Of a stretch of DNA of 64,000 bases, positions 45,608 through 57,715 are shown piece by piece. Origin of the DNA: Agapanthus africanus (taxonomy: Eukaryota; Streptophyta; Magnoliopsida; Asparagales; Amaryllidaceae); NCBI GenBank assembly GCA_030015575.1, contig JASDDO010000001.1, forward strand, positions 320,511,595-320,575,594. Direction: 5' to 3'. The first letter of the stretch is position 1; every line of letters starts with the position of its first letter. The notes below the pieces were generated by a model. That model had not been told where the DNA came from, ran no database searches, and saw only the letters and a list, made by a program, of their open reading frames with translations. The position numbers and the translations under genes were made by a program.

Positions 45608-48600
45608 ATGGATGTATTGACTAAACCTGATTATTGTACTGAGCTAGGGAATGTTGGACCCGTTCTTTCTTATAAGAGTTATAAGACTGAACAGGAAACA
45701 GGAGAATATCTGGATTCTCACGCCGCCCAAAAGAACATACATGTTGATGCATCTTCTTCGGGTGTGTTAGTTATTGAGAACTGTTTCTCAGTTCACCCTA
45801 CGTCCTGGGTATTGGATACCGGATCAGGATCCCACATATGTAAACAGTTACATGGGCTACGCAAAGGTAGAGAACTGGGAAAAGGTGATCATTCCGTTCA
45901 AGTAGGGAACGGTGCAAGTATTGTAGCCAAAGCAGTTGGCGAATATCACCTTGTATTACCAAGTCGTAATACACTGATTCTAAATGAATGCTATTATATA
46001 CCGAACATGATGTGCAACATTATATCAGTTTCTTTATTGAGTAAAGAGGGATATAATTTTGTAGTACAGGATAATGTTATGAACATATTCCTAGATCAAA
46101 AGTTGATTGCATCAGGCTCGTTACATAATGGCATATTCATTCTAAATCACAATACAGTTCTGAATATACAAAACACACACAAGAGGAAAAGTTCAGATAT
46201 GAACGAATCCTACTTGTGGCATTGTAGACTTGGTCATATCAATGCGACACGACTGGCTAAGTTACATAAGGATGGTTATTTGAATCCGTTCGAATTATCA
46301 TCTTATGATACTTGCCATTCATGTCTCAAAGGAAAAATGACCAAAGCTCCGTTTAGTGGACACGGAGAAAGAGTTACCGAACTCTTAGGACTGGTACATA
46401 GTGATGTATGCGGTCCCATGTCTACGCATGCCAGGAACGGTTCTTCCTACTTCATTACATTCACTGACGATCTCTCAAGATTCGGATATGTGTTCCTGAT
46501 GAAACACAAATCTGAAGCTTTTGAGAAATTCAGAGAATATAAGCACGAAGTAGAGAATCAAACGGGCAAAAGTATTAAGATTCTTCGATCTGATCGAGGA
46601 GGTGAATACTTAAGCGGTGAGTTCCTAGATTATCTAAAAGAGAATGGGATTCTCTCTCAGCTTACTCCTCCTTATACACCACAGCACAACGGTGTATCGG
46701 AGCGGAGAAATCGCACCCTATTAGATATGGTGCGCTCTATGATGAGTACAGCTGAGTTACCTATTTCCTTCTGGGGGCATGCACTGGAAACAGCAGCATA
46801 CCTATTGAATCAAGTTCCAACTAAATCTGTACCTACCACACCATATGAGATATGGTGTGGGAAGAGACCATGTCTTAAACGAGTTAAGATATGGGGTTGT
46901 CTGGCCTATGTCAAAAGGCATAATCCAGACAAACTCGAGGCACGGTCAGTTTTATGCAAGTTTGTGGGATATCCCAAACATTCACATGGATATCTTTTCT
47001 ACCATCGCGAGGAACAAAAGGTGTTTGTTTCTCGACATGCCACCTTTTTAGAAAAGGAATTTCTTACAAAAGAAATTAGTGGCGAAGAGGTAGAACTGGA
47101 AGAAGTTCCAGCAACACAAACTGCAACTGAAGATTTAGTGGAACCAGAGGATTCAGTAGTACCTGACGAACCCCAGCCTCTCCGCCGATCTAGTAGGGTT
47201 TCTCGTCCACCTGAGAGATACTACGGTTTTCTCATTGATGGTGGAAGCGAGGATTGCATCATGGATGATGATGACCCCACTAGTTTCGAGCAGGCCATCA
47301 CGAGTGGTGACTCTGTGAAATGGCTGGATGCAATGCGATCTGAGATGGAATCCATGTACACCAACAAAGTATGGACTTTGGAAAATGCTCCTGAAGGGGT
47401 AAAACCCATTGGGAGCAAGTGGATCTTTAAAAAGAAATTTGGTGTAGATGGAAAAGTTGAGACTTTCAAAGCTAGACTGGTAGCAAAGGGATTTCGTCAA
47501 CGACCAGGTGTGGATTATGACGAAACCTTTTCTCCAGTGGCTATGCTTAAGTCCATCCGGATCTTACTTGCCATTGCTGCATACCATGACTACGAAATCT
47601 GGCAAATGGATGTTAAGACCGCCTTTCTAAACGGTGATTTAGAAGAGAGCGTGTACATGACTCAGCCAGAGGGCTTCGTAGATAGTGGGAGCAGCGGAAA
47701 GGTGTGCAAGCTGCTTAAATCCATTTATGGGTTAAAGCAAGCATCGCGGAGTTGGAACATCTGTTTTGATGTTGTAGTCAAAGAGTTTGACTTTATCAAA
47801 AATATAGATGAACCTTGTATCTATAAGAAGGTAGCAGAGGGTAAGGTTGTCTTCCTCGTATTGTACGTGGATGACATACTCTTGATAGGAAATGATATTC
47901 CTATGCTGCAATCAGTCAAGCTCTTCTTATCACAGAGATTCTCAATGAAAGATCTAGGTGATGCCTCCTGCATATTGGGAATCATGATCTATAGAGATAG
48001 ATCTAAACGGATATTGGGATTGTCCCAATCCAGGTACATTGACACCATACTAAAGAGGTTTAGTATGGAAGAATCCAAACGTGGGAATCAGCCCACGATC
48101 TCTGGACTCACTCTCTCCAAAGAGATGTCTCCCAAGACTGATTTGGAGAGAGCTCGCATGCAAGGGATACCCTATGCTTCGGCAGTAGGCTCTATCATGT
48201 ATGCGATGCTATGTACCAGACCCGACATAGCATACTCACTAAGTGTAGTGAGTCGGTATCAAGCAGATCCTGGAGAGAGTCATTGGACAGCTGTGAAGAA
48301 CATTCTCAAGTACTTACGAAGGACTAAGGAGATGTTCTTGGTGTATGGTAACGGAGAACTCCAGGTGGAGTCCTTTACCGATTCCAGCTTCCAAAGTGAT
48401 AAGGACGACTCTAAGTCGCATTCGGGTTTTGTCTTTACCCTCAATGGAGGGGCGGTATGTTGGAAGAGTTCCAAACAGGATACCGTTGCAGACTCAACGA
48501 TGGAGGCTGAATACATCGCTGCCAACGATGCTGCCAAAGAGGCTGTCTGGATCAAGAAGTTCATTAGTGAACTTGGTGTGGTTCCATCCATTGAGCATCC

Positions 48601-48850
48601 AATACCTCTGTATTGCGATAACAATGGAGCTGTGGCTTTAGCCAAGGAACCCAGGTCCCATCAGAAGTCCAGACATATTCTGAGGCGGTATCACCTGATC
48701 AGGGAGATAGTTGATCGCCGGGAGATCGAGGTCAGGAGAGTAGATACGAAAGACAACACTGCGGATCCATTCACGAAGGCTATTCCCCAGATACAGTTTG
48801 AGAGATTATTCGGGATGCTAGGTATGAGATACTACAGCAGCTGGCCTTAG
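45608..48850 (+). CDS. Gag-less Copia pol polyprotein of E
   Basis: A frame of 1080 codons from ATG at 45608 ([16 protein letters not shown]), the first ATG after the acceptor-like site. About 65 residues unlike gag lead into the aspartic protease (DTGSG near 70). GAG-pre-integrase (HCRLGH), integrase core ([24 protein letters not shown]), reverse transcriptase with YVDD, and RNase H ([20 protein letters not shown]) follow as in A1. It is 236 codons shorter than the A1 protein, about the size of gag plus zinc knuckle. The pol frame looks whole, but no capsid protein is encoded, so particles would have to come from another element (inference; BARE-2 using BARE-1 Gag in barley is the known parallel). 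Confidence 0.93.
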   Translation: MDVLTKPDYCTELGNVGPVLSYKSYKTEQETGEYLDSHAAQKNIHVDASSSGVLVIENCFSVHPTSWVLDTGSGSHICKQLHGLRKGRELGKGDHSVQVGNGASIVAKAVGEYHLVLPSRNTLILNECYYIPNMMCNIISVSLLSKEGYNFVVQDNVMNIFLDQKLIASGSLHNGIFILNHNTVLNIQNTHKRKSSDMNESYLWHCRLGHINATRLAKLHKDGYLNPFELSSYDTCHSCLKGKMTKAPFSGHGERVTELLGLVHSDVCGPMSTHARNGSSYFITFTDDLSRFGYVFLMKHKSEAFEKFREYKHEVENQTGKSIKILRSDRGGEYLSGEFLDYLKENGILSQLTPPYTPQHNGVSERRNRTLLDMVRSMMSTAELPISFWGHALETAAYLLNQVPTKSVPTTPYEIWCGKRPCLKRVKIWGCLAYVKRHNPDKLEARSVLCKFVGYPKHSHGYLFYHREEQKVFVSRHATFLEKEFLTKEISGEEVELEEVPATQTATEDLVEPEDSVVPDEPQPLRRSSRVSRPPERYYGFLIDGGSEDCIMDDDDPTSFEQAITSGDSVKWLDAMRSEMESMYTNKVWTLENAPEGVKPIGSKWIFKKKFGVDGKVETFKARLVAKGFRQRPGVDYDETFSPVAMLKSIRILLAIAAYHDYEIWQMDVKTAFLNGDLEESVYMTQPEGFVDSGSSGKVCKLLKSIYGLKQASRSWNICFDVVVKEFDFIKNIDEPCIYKKVAEGKVVFLVLYVDDILLIGNDIPMLQSVKLFLSQRFSMKDLGDASCILGIMIYRDRSKRILGLSQSRYIDTILKRFSMEESKRGNQPTISGLTLSKEMSPKTDLERARMQGIPYASAVGSIMYAMLCTRPDIAYSLSVVSRYQADPGESHWTAVKNILKYLRRTKEMFLVYGNGELQVESFTDSSFQSDKDDSKSHSGFVFTLNGGAVCWKSSKQDTVADSTMEAEYIAANDAAKEAVWIKKFISELGVVPSIEHPIPLYCDNNGAVALAKEPRSHQKSRHILRRYHLIREIVDRREIEVRRVDTKDNTADPFTKAIPQIQFERLFGMLGMRYYSSWP

Positions 48851-48864
48851 TGCAAGTGGGAGAT
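48851..48864 (+). other. E polypurine tract
   Basis: TGCAAGTGGGAGAT directly after the stop codon and directly before LTR 3. Confidence 0.93.
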
Positions 48865-51064
48865 TGTTAGTTGTGTATATGCCCTAGAGGCCATTGTTGT
48901 ACATATGATGTATATTATAATGGATGCTTGGTTATATATAGAGATGACTTTCTTGCTCGTCATGATAGTATGCTATTTGGTTTCACTTTATCTTAACATG
49001 TTGACTTGTATTGGTTTACTGTTTTACTCTCACATGTTGATAAAGCCCTTAGGGTTTGTACTCGACTACTGGGACTATGATGAGATCATACTAGTGGGGC
49101 CGCGGTAGTCGATGAGTACATCCTATAACTGTTCCTAGTCGAGGGTATATCGAGACAGGGCATCGATACACCAGAGTAGACTAGCGTATACGCATCTTGA
49201 CCCATATGATGGGCGATGGATGATCCCATATCCATCGGTGTTAGACATCAGAGATGGTGTACGGGTGCTCAGTGGAGACTGGTTACACTGGACGGACTCG
49301 CCGAGAACTCCCAGATGGTGTTATACCACACGTCAGATGGCAGTTCTCCGGTGACACAGGTACAGGGTAGTCTGTAGACCCGAGATCGTCATGGAGTCTT
49401 GTGTGATTCCCACTGTGCTTTGATTTCCACCTTACCACGTCCAAGAGGGTGTGCAAAACGGTGGCTTTTGGGTACAGTCCCGAATCACATGGAGGCAATG
49501 AGCGATAGGAGGGGATTCGTCTCTCCCGGTATAGGGAGTTGATGTTGTGCTGTGTTCGATTGGCTATAACTGGAAGTCCCTGGCCAGGGCTGATATGGAG
49601 ATTTACTGGTAAGTGTTACTAGTAGTTTCTCGACCCGTTATGAGCCATACATCGACACGACTTATCGGTTACTGGGGTCTGACGTATACCACCCCTAGAC
49701 TTGATATGCGACATATCAGACGAACAGACCGGACTGTACGGGAGTGTTACTGATCGGATTCACAGGAGAACGCACAGGCTAGCTTGTTGATCTTCTGATC
49801 GCTCAATACCCGGGTGGCTGTTACGTTTAGCTGACCGCTTGCAGCTTGTGGGTGTTTGATATGATCATCACCTGCTACCGGCGTATTGACGATTCTTTAG
49901 AGTCCTACACAGAGGTTTCTTGGCTCAGGCGAAACGGAGTAGTGGCACATATGTGATATGCGCAGGAGCGTGAATAATGCGATATGGGATACCGTATTAT
50001 ATTCTCGCGATAAATGGATATGAACCGGGTCATCGGATCAAGTGTTGATTCGATGAATCGGTACATGATATATTAGTCGGTTATATTCGATATAGCCGGA
50101 TCGTCGGATCAAGTGTTGATTCGATGATTTAATATATAATAATATATATATGATATATTATTATATTAACTAATATTGGCTTGCTTTATTATTTCATTTT
50201 CTCAGTGGATGATACATTGATATATATGCGATATATGTTAATTGTATTATTTTCTTTTGTTGCAAATATATAATATATATGTGATATATATTAATGTGAC
50301 ATGATATGATTAATTGTTAAACATGTTTAAGGATGATTAATTGTGGTTAGGGTTTGATTAGGGTTAGTAGCTTCAAGTTCATTCTAGAAGCTTTATTCTT
50401 TTGTCTTGGTTAAGATATTTGTGATGACACATTCTTAACCTAACCAAACCCTAACCCTAGTTGTTTCTCTACTCATTCTCATCCATTCATCCTTGACCAT
50501 GGTTAAATATTAAATCATATGATTTATAATTCTATTCATCACAAAAGAAAAGGTTAATCATTATTCTTTTTCCATTATCTTCTTCTTCTTCTCTCTCTTG
50601 AAGAAGCTCTCTCTAGATTTTCTTAAGTGATGAATTAATATGAGAAAATGATATAAAAAGAAAGCAAAATCACTACTCTCTCATCCTCATCTCATCTAGC
50701 CCTTGGGATTAGGGTGTTCTTCTCTTTTGAGTGAGATAGCTTGAGTCGAAGCAACTTCGAGGTAGATCATCGGAGATTTGGATTACGACAAGCTAGAATG
50801 GATCGTTCGAGTTGTGGAGCCTCTCATGAGTCCGGGAGATCGTGGATCGCGGCAAAGGGACTTCTACTCGGAGCTTGTGAAGTGAAGGAGCGGACTACAA
50901 AGGTTGTAATCCCTCACACTTAGATAAAAAAGTTATCTTAATGCATGTTTAACCCTAATAATCTAGCAAAGATCCCGGCTTTGGGTTGTTCGGCACGTCT
51001 AAAATTTTATCCGGGCATGTTTGATGCCTTTAGAACCTTCACAAGAGTGCCTAGGAACCCTACA
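48865..51064 (+). repeat. E LTR 3
   Basis: 2200 bp, ending CCCTACA at 51064, then TSD CGGTT (51065-51069) and resumed A2 coding DNA. If the proposed history is right, this LTR is a recombinant of two 3' LTRs. Confidence 0.96.
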
Positions 51065-51069
51065 CGGTT

Positions 51070-52878
51070 CCGTCTCTCCGATACACCGTTATGTTGCGGG
51101 GTGTATGGAGGAGTAAGCTGAGAGAGAATTCCGTTCTCTTTTAAATAGTCCAGGAACTCGGCACTTAAGTATTCTCCACCTCGATCCGATCTTAGAATCT
51201 TAATACTTTTGCCGGTCTGTTTCTCTACTTCATTCTTATACTCCTGGAATTTTCCAAAGGCTTCGGACTTATGTTTCATTAAGAAGACATAACCGTACCT
51301 TGAGAAGTCATCCGTAAAAGTAATGAAGTAAGAATGTCCGCTTCGGGCATGTGTAGACATTGGACCGCACACGTCACTGTGTACGAGTCCCAAGAGCTCG
51401 CTCGCTCTTACTCCATGTCCAGTAAACGGAGTCTTTGTCATCTTTCCTTTGAGACAGGATTGACAAGTGGCATACGACTGATATTCGAACGCATTCAAAT
51501 ACCCTTCTGTATGTAACTTCATCAACCTTCTCTCATTGATGTGACCCAATCTACAATGCCATAAGAAAGTCTGATTTATTTCTGGAGACTTTCTTTTGTG
51601 TGTATTCTGGACATTAAAAATCTGTGGTTGGTTTAACACGTATATACCATTACTCAATGTACCTGACCCAATCAAAACTTGATTAAGGTGAATGTTTACA
51701 ACATTACTTACAAACGCAAATTCATAACCTTCTTTAGAAACTAAAGATACAGAAATGATATTACAAGTTGCGTTGGGTACAAAAAAGCAATTACGCAAAA
51801 CCAAAACATGTCCATCTGACATTCCCAGGTGATAGTCCCCCACGGCTTTAGCATCCATGCTAGCTCCGTTCGCAACTCTGAGGGTCATGTCACCTGCTTT
51901 CAAAACCCTACGGTTTCTCAACGCCTGCAAAGAATTACAGATATGAGATCCTGATCCGGTATCCAATACCCAGGAAGTAGAGTTTATTGAAAGACAGTTT
52001 TCAATAACATACACACCTGAAGCTGAAGCTGCAACCTGCTTCAATTCCTGTGTTCTGGCCTTCCAGGCCCTGCAATCATTCTTCCAGTGTCCTTTCTTAT
52101 GACAATAGAAGCATTCTTCCTTATCCACAAGCTTCCCCGCTATCTTTGTTGCTTTACCTTTTCCCTTCGTATCCACTTTACTAACACCGCCCCTTGGTTT
52201 GGCGGGGGCCTTCTTCTTCTTTCCCTTGGCTTTCGCCTTAGACCTAGAAGAAGATGATCCTCCTACAAACAAAGTGGATGTATCCCTACCTTTCTGTAGG
52301 GTGCCCTCTGCGCTCCTCAGCATGTTGAGGAGCTCTGAAAGTTCAACCTCTTTTTCTTGTAAGTTGAAGTTCAGTATAAACTGGGCGTAAGTGGAAGGAA
52401 GGGACTGGAGAACTATATCCGTATATAGCTCACTCTCCAATGTGATCCCTAGGTCCGCGAGCTCCTCAATGTAGCCGATCATCTTTAGCACGTGCTCGGC
52501 TACTGATGATCCGACGGCCATTCTTGTCGAAAATAACTTTTTCGACGCTTCGTGTCTTGCGATACGAGATTGCTCTCCATACAGTTCTTTTGTATGAAGC
52601 AATATGGATTCCATGTCCATATTCTCGTGCCTCCTCTGATGTTCGTTGTCCATCGAGGCAAGCAGGAGGCATTTGGCCTTCGCGCTATCAATCTCCCAAG
52701 TCTTGCGGATTTCCTTATCCGCGACGCTGGAAGTTGGACCAGGGACAGGGGGAGCTTTGGTGGTAAGAAGATACCCCAGCTTGTCGTAAGTGATTGCTAT
52801 CTTGACATTCCTGAGCCAATCTTTGTAGTTTGGCCCTGTCAGTTTGTTTTTATCTAGGAGTAACTTAAGTCCAGTCAT
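51070..52878 (-). pseudogene. A2 gag-pol, 5' half (gag, zinc knuckle, protease, integrase core)
   Basis: It starts with ATG at 52878 (MTGLKLLLDKNKL), nearly identical to A1 through gag, CFYCHKKGHWKNDC, protease and integrase up to [10 protein letters not shown], where composite E interrupts. It shows that gag is a stable part of family A. Broken by insertion; its other half is 35160-37302. Confidence 0.92.
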
Positions 52879-53380
52879 GTCGATTAGTCGCTGCAATTAG
52901 GAGAGAGAAGAAGAAACACTCAGCATGATGCTCTTGCAAGTTTAGAGTGGTTTTTAGTTTGTCTAAACAGGATGGCTCCCACTGTTTCTCGAATCCCTCC
53001 TCAAACCATAAAGGAAGAATTAGTCAGGATCAATCCTACCGTACAATACTTGCTTAACCGTTCAGCCAGGCCGGTGTCGGTACTTCGAGGGAGGTTTTCC
53101 AACGCTTTCGCGAAGTTCCTTAATTAAAGAACCTCTTTTCCCTGGGGGCGTAGCCCCGCTAACACCTTTCTAGGCACCTACTAGGTTTATAGCATTGATC
53201 GTTAAGTGAGAAATTTCCCGAGGAGTAGCATATACTCACAGTAGGATCGGGATCCAAATATCATCGCGTGACGAAACTGAAGGAATCCTACCAGAATCAT
53301 CACACTCCAAATGGTATGCAAATCTAGCAAGTTTCAGTACTTATGAAACTCCCGATGTGGATTTTTTCCCCATGCTCTTA

Positions 53381-53600
53381 TGACCTTGACTTTGGCCAAC
53401 AAATCATAAGTCACATGTCAAGTTCTGCCCGTCGTTCTCCAGGTTAATTTGAATCCACCCGCACCTACCCTTGACTTTGGCCAACAAGGCAGTACGACTG
53501 TTCCAAACCAACGCATCTATCTATGCTGCACATGAATACCCAATAGCTACCAATCACTGTGCCTTGACTTTGGCCAACAAACACAGCTTGAATACTATTG
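53381..53600 (-). other. Triple stem-loop of the A2 leader
   Basis: Same three hairpins and loop (TTGTTGGCCAAAGTCAAGG on the sense strand) as A1, with no change seen in the stems. Confidence 0.72.
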
Positions 53601-54727
53601 ACTATTCATGTGAAACGACGGAGGGCTACGGATGGTTTTGGCAAAACCGTGAACGTAGTGAACTTGATTTGGTCGATGGAACGAGATAGCTTTTAAAAGG
53701 AGTGGCTCAAGCTCCGCATTTAAAAGTTGTTTTGAAAAGAACCGAGTGGTTTTTCGAAAGTGTTCCAACGACTTTAACTTGGTTTATTATCTTGCATTAG
53801 TTCTTTTAATGCGTGATATTCTTGCATTAGTTCTTTTAATGCGTCCCATCATTTAATCCTACCATTGCAGAAAACAACCAAAATATGACGTACGCTTATG
53901 CCATTCGCATTCGCCACGGGGCCCCGTCATTACCCGTTAGGTTACTTAACTAACGACAGAGCGGGGGCTAGGCTAGCGCGGCTGTAAAACATAAGCAACG
54001 CCTAAATAATATCATATATAGATATACTGCAATGATAAACATTTCAGATTACAGATGAATACATTGGATATACTAGGAATCTGTAATTCGCACGAGCCTG
54101 TAACGACAAACAGATTACACGGTCGCGGTGAATAGCCAAATATCCCACCCAAGACCCCTACGGGTGCGGCAAACTACCCGCCAAGTACCCGAAGCGTAGT
54201 AACCTCCCTCATCTCCATGAGTAGGCCACTCGACACTTCGGCATACCCGGTAGTTTGTGCACCCCCTCCATGGGTCTATCCTAGGAGCAAAAACAGTAAA
54301 AAGAAATTATACAATGACGGCTACAACCCCGACCCGGTTGTGCGGCCATACAAATAATTATTACATCAATTTACAAATTTACATGAATTGAAAGAAAAGA
54401 AAACTCTCGTCTCACAACCCCCGGCTATTCACCCGCGACAATCCAACATATTCATATACACATTCCAGCAACATTACAGATCACAGATTTGTATAACCCC
54501 CACTAATCGACATATAGCGATTAGTAGACGTTCAATACAAATATCACATAACAGAAAAACCCGTTAGCTAAAGTCTTTTAGAAGTTCGATCAAAAATACG
54601 GATTTTCGGGACCCCAAAATAAAATTTTCGTTCTGGAAAATCTGGGCAGAAAATATATATTCCAAAAATCCCAAAATACCCCAAAGAGTAAACTGCAAAA
54701 AAGAAAACCTTTGACCGAGTCAACTCG

Positions 54728-54773
54728 GCCGCGTTTCCGCGGCGGGAGCGTGCTCCCGCCGCGGAAACGCGGC
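54728..54773 (-). other. Perfect 22-bp GC-rich hairpin in A2 leader
   Basis: Arms 54728-54749 and 54752-54773 are exact complements around a 2-base loop; the core is CCGCGGAAACGCGGC. It lies about 200 bp from the PBS, as in B1, D and E. Confidence 0.88.
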
Positions 54774-54969
54774 GCTTTGATCGAGTCAGGGGCCCAAATT
54801 TTTGCAGTTTCTTTAAAAAATCCTGAGTCGATTTTAGGTGTGTTTTAAAAAGGTTTTCCAGCACTTTTAAAATCGACAGAAAGTTGAAAATTCATGGGTT
54901 CGTTTTTGGGACTTTTTCTTTGATCGATCTTCTAGTTACTTGCTAACTTGTTAGATAGAGTTTAACTAG

Positions 54970-54981
54970 GCTCTGATACCA
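54970..54981 (-). other. A2 primer binding site
   Basis: TGGTATCAGAGC on the sense strand, one base from the 5' LTR. Confidence 0.95.
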
Positions 54982-54982
54982 C

Positions 54983-57156
54983 TGTAAGTCCATGCTACCT
55001 CTCCCGGTACTTTCGGGAATGCGGAATTTGGTAAAAAACGATTTTTACGGAGGTGGTAACATGGACCTAAAACCCGGATCTTGGTTAAACATCTATCTAA
55101 CAACCTAACTATGAGTTTCTAGCTACTCGGTTAGGGGGTTATACCTTGCTTGTCTTGAACTCCTTCGTCTTCAAGCTCCGATGGTGGTCCGGAATGGCTT
55201 CTTCTCGTCGTCTCCGTACGCCGAAGATAGATCCACCTGAAAGCTCCAACCTTTAGCTCCTTCTTCGTTCTTTGAAGAAACTAGTTCACTTGGTTTGCTA
55301 AACCTAGTGAACTAGAATGAGTAGAGAAGAATTAGAATGGGATTTTATCTATGGTTCTTGATTCTGAACTCATGAGACAAGAGAACCATAGATTAAAGAG
55401 AGGGAGCAAGAGCAAAAGGGTGAGAGCAAAAGGAGAGCTCAAGAACAAGAGAGAGAATGAGCAAGAAAGAATGAGGCTCTCTTTTGTCTTTCACCCTCTC
55501 ATAATCCAAAGTCATGATAACTCATCATACTAAAAAAGTCTTATGTGATGGTTTGAAGCAACCATAACCATATCATTTCATGCACTCATTTTACACAAAT
55601 GAGCAAGCAAGAAAAAGTCTTTGCCATGAAATGATGGCCATGGTTATCATGATGGTCAACTAGTCAAGCCTAGTCAACCGGTCAACAAAGTCAACAAGTC
55701 AACAAAAGTCAACAAGTCAACAAAGTCAACAAAAGTCAACAACCATGTCACCATAATACTTAATTAATATAATAGTTAATCACATATCATATTCTCATTA
55801 GGGTTGATCAAAAGGTCAATAGTCAACGGTCAACTGTCAACAACCCTAATGAGAATCCACTGCCTCTGTCTCCCTGTCAACTGTGCATACACACCCGCAT
55901 CCGCGTTTCGAGGAACACGAATGCAAACTGGATAAATCCAATCCCATAAGGTACACTAGGATCTGGCTTAAACCAAAGCCCGCTAGTGTAAACTGTCCGG
56001 ACACTGTACGCGCACAAGTGCACGGATGTGACCGAACCCTGTCGCAAAACATGCGACCTGTCGCAATACCATGCGACCTCTAATCTTTTGCCTAAAGGCG
56101 AAAAGCTTTCTGTGTGGGACTCTAAAGACTCGACACTACGCTGGCAATGGGTTTAACCATATACCGCAAGCGGCACTAGCTGTGCGTAACGGTCCCCAGG
56201 TAATGCCGACAAGAAGACCGACGAGGCGAAACCCATCTGAACTCCTACTGAGCCTGAGTGTGACATTCTCCGTACAGTCCGGTCTGTTCGTCTGATACAT
56301 CGCATGGCGGGCCTAGGGGGCGGTAAACGTCAGTCCCCCAATAGCGGTACAAGTCGTGCCGGAGCGAAGCCCAAAACACCCTGAGATAACACTGGAAACC
56401 TACCAGTATATCTCGTTTGCCCTGGCCAGGGACTACTCGTGTAATGGCTCTCCTAGACACAGCGCGATGTTAACCCCCAATACCGGGAGAGATGAATCCT
56501 GTCTAACCGTCACTGCCTCCAAGTACTTCGGGACTGCACCCAACCACTACCTGTTTGCACGACTCCTTTGAGCCGTGGTAGGGTAGTGATCAAAGTACAG
56601 TGGGAACACACTCGAGGCGGAGTGACAGTGTCAAGTCAGCGGACTAAGCTGTACTCATGTCACCTGGGAACTGATAACTGACGATAGGTATAATACCAAC
56701 TAGTCAGTTCCCGACGAGTCCTGTCCAGTGTACCCGTAACCTAACGAGCACCCGCATACTATCTCAAGTACGACGTTCTGACGGCTGTGGGACAGACCGT
56801 CTCCCATACTGGGATGAGAAGCGCATGCGCTGGTCTACTCCGGAGTATCGATGCCTTGTCTCGATAGTCCTGCGACCAGGGACCTGCATAAGGATGTGCT
56901 TATAGATTATCCAGCCCCACTAGTGTGACGGCCATCACATCGCTGGTAATCAAGCAAAGATCCTAAGGGCTCCACTAATGTGTATAGGCGATATACAAAA
57001 TATAAACACATGTACACATTGAAGTAGAAACAAACCAAGTAGCATACTACTATTTTGAGCAAGATTGTATATACAAGGTGAATATCCCAAGCATCCATTA
57101 AGTAATATACAAACTAGTATGATACAGTAATGGCCTCTAGGGCATATACACTAACA
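54983..57156 (-). repeat. A2 5' LTR
   Basis: 2174 bp, paired with 32959-35145. W-box array 55654-55841; two units of the palindromic 20-bp repeat (56039-56077). The outer end meets TSD GACAA (57157-57161). Confidence 0.95.
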
Positions 57157-57161
57157 GACAA

Positions 57162-57703
57162 TACATCCACAACATCAGCGCAACACAGAACATCAATGTG
57201 AATATCATGTTTGTAAACCCATCTAATTGTACATATAGAAATTAGTCGGGTTATACCGCTCAATGATATTCACGGTCGCAGATACTAACATATGCACAGA
57301 TAAACACGAATTCAAAATTTCGATCGACTAAAACTTTCCGCATTGGCCCCAAGTACAAACCGGTACTCAAACAAATCTGGGCCAAAACCATACATCCCAA
57401 AAATCACATTTCCATATTCCAGAGTGCTAGAAGAAATTTGGAGCACAACGGCCACACTTCGACCACGGAACCACGGCTAATATGCATGTAAGGCAGTGGT
57501 TCTGCGGCCGTATGTTGGGCTCATGTGCCCAAATTTCTTTAGGGCCTCTTAAAATGCCTGCACGTAATTTTAAGGTAATCTAAATATTTTTTTTGAACTT
57601 TCAAATTCGGACAGCTTGCATGATAATGGAAATGCGATTCGGAAAATTTCTTCGATCGAGACTTTAAACTTGTGCAAACTAGCTAGTAAAGGTTTATGGA
57701 GTG
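57162..57703 (-). mobile_element. Element C leader fragment 4 (PBS-proximal)
   Basis: Rejoins 32958 when A2 is removed. A worn GC hairpin region (about 57450-57510, with CGGCCACAC... and GTGGTTCTGCGGCCG) sits where other families have their leader hairpin. No gene seen. Confidence 0.8.
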
Positions 57704-57715
57704 GCTCTGATACCA
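57704..57715 (-). other. Element C primer binding site
   Basis: GCTCTGATACCA on the plus strand, directly abutting the C 5' LTR with no spacer, as in D. Confidence 0.92.

Larger units (their letters stand above)
37303..51064 (+). mobile_element. E: three-LTR composite of a gag-less Copia element
   Basis: Three LTRs of exactly 2200 bp (37303-39502, 40717-42916, 48865-51064) enclose a short internal piece (39503-40716) and a full internal region (42917-48864). One TSD pair, CGGTT (37298-37302, 51065-51069), flanks the whole. The LTRs differ pairwise at about six to eight sites (about 0.3%). Best explained as one E element inserted in another at GTAAC (40712-40716), followed by LTR-LTR recombination that removed the rest of the first internal region (inference). 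It lies in the pol of A2. Confidence 0.93.
52879..54969 (-). other. A2 non-coding leader
   Basis: Near-identical to the A1 leader next to gag (including the stem-loops, about 53381-53600, and the 25-bp direct repeat 53790-53844). Similarity drops past about 54000, and the part near the PBS is far less alike. A perfect GC-rich hairpin is at 54728-54773. No gene seen. Confidence 0.82.
32959..57156 (-). mobile_element. A2: gag-bearing Copia element split by composite E
   Basis: LTRs are 32959-35145 (2187 bp) and 54983-57156 (2174 bp). TSD GACAA lies at 32954-32958 and 57157-57161. The LTR pair differs by about 1% by eye plus small length changes, older than E and A1, as the nesting requires. 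Coding DNA is nearly the same as A1 except that E lies within the integrase region. It is broken by that insertion and has about one further frame break. The LTR end next to the PBS and the nearby leader differ strongly from A1. Confidence 0.95.

Noticed and set aside
37303-51064. The three near-identical 2200-bp blocks as an assembly duplication or satellite
   Set aside because: They have LTR termini, PBS and polypurine neighbours, scattered private differences and an outer TSD pair; an assembly artefact is less likely, though long reads would settle it.
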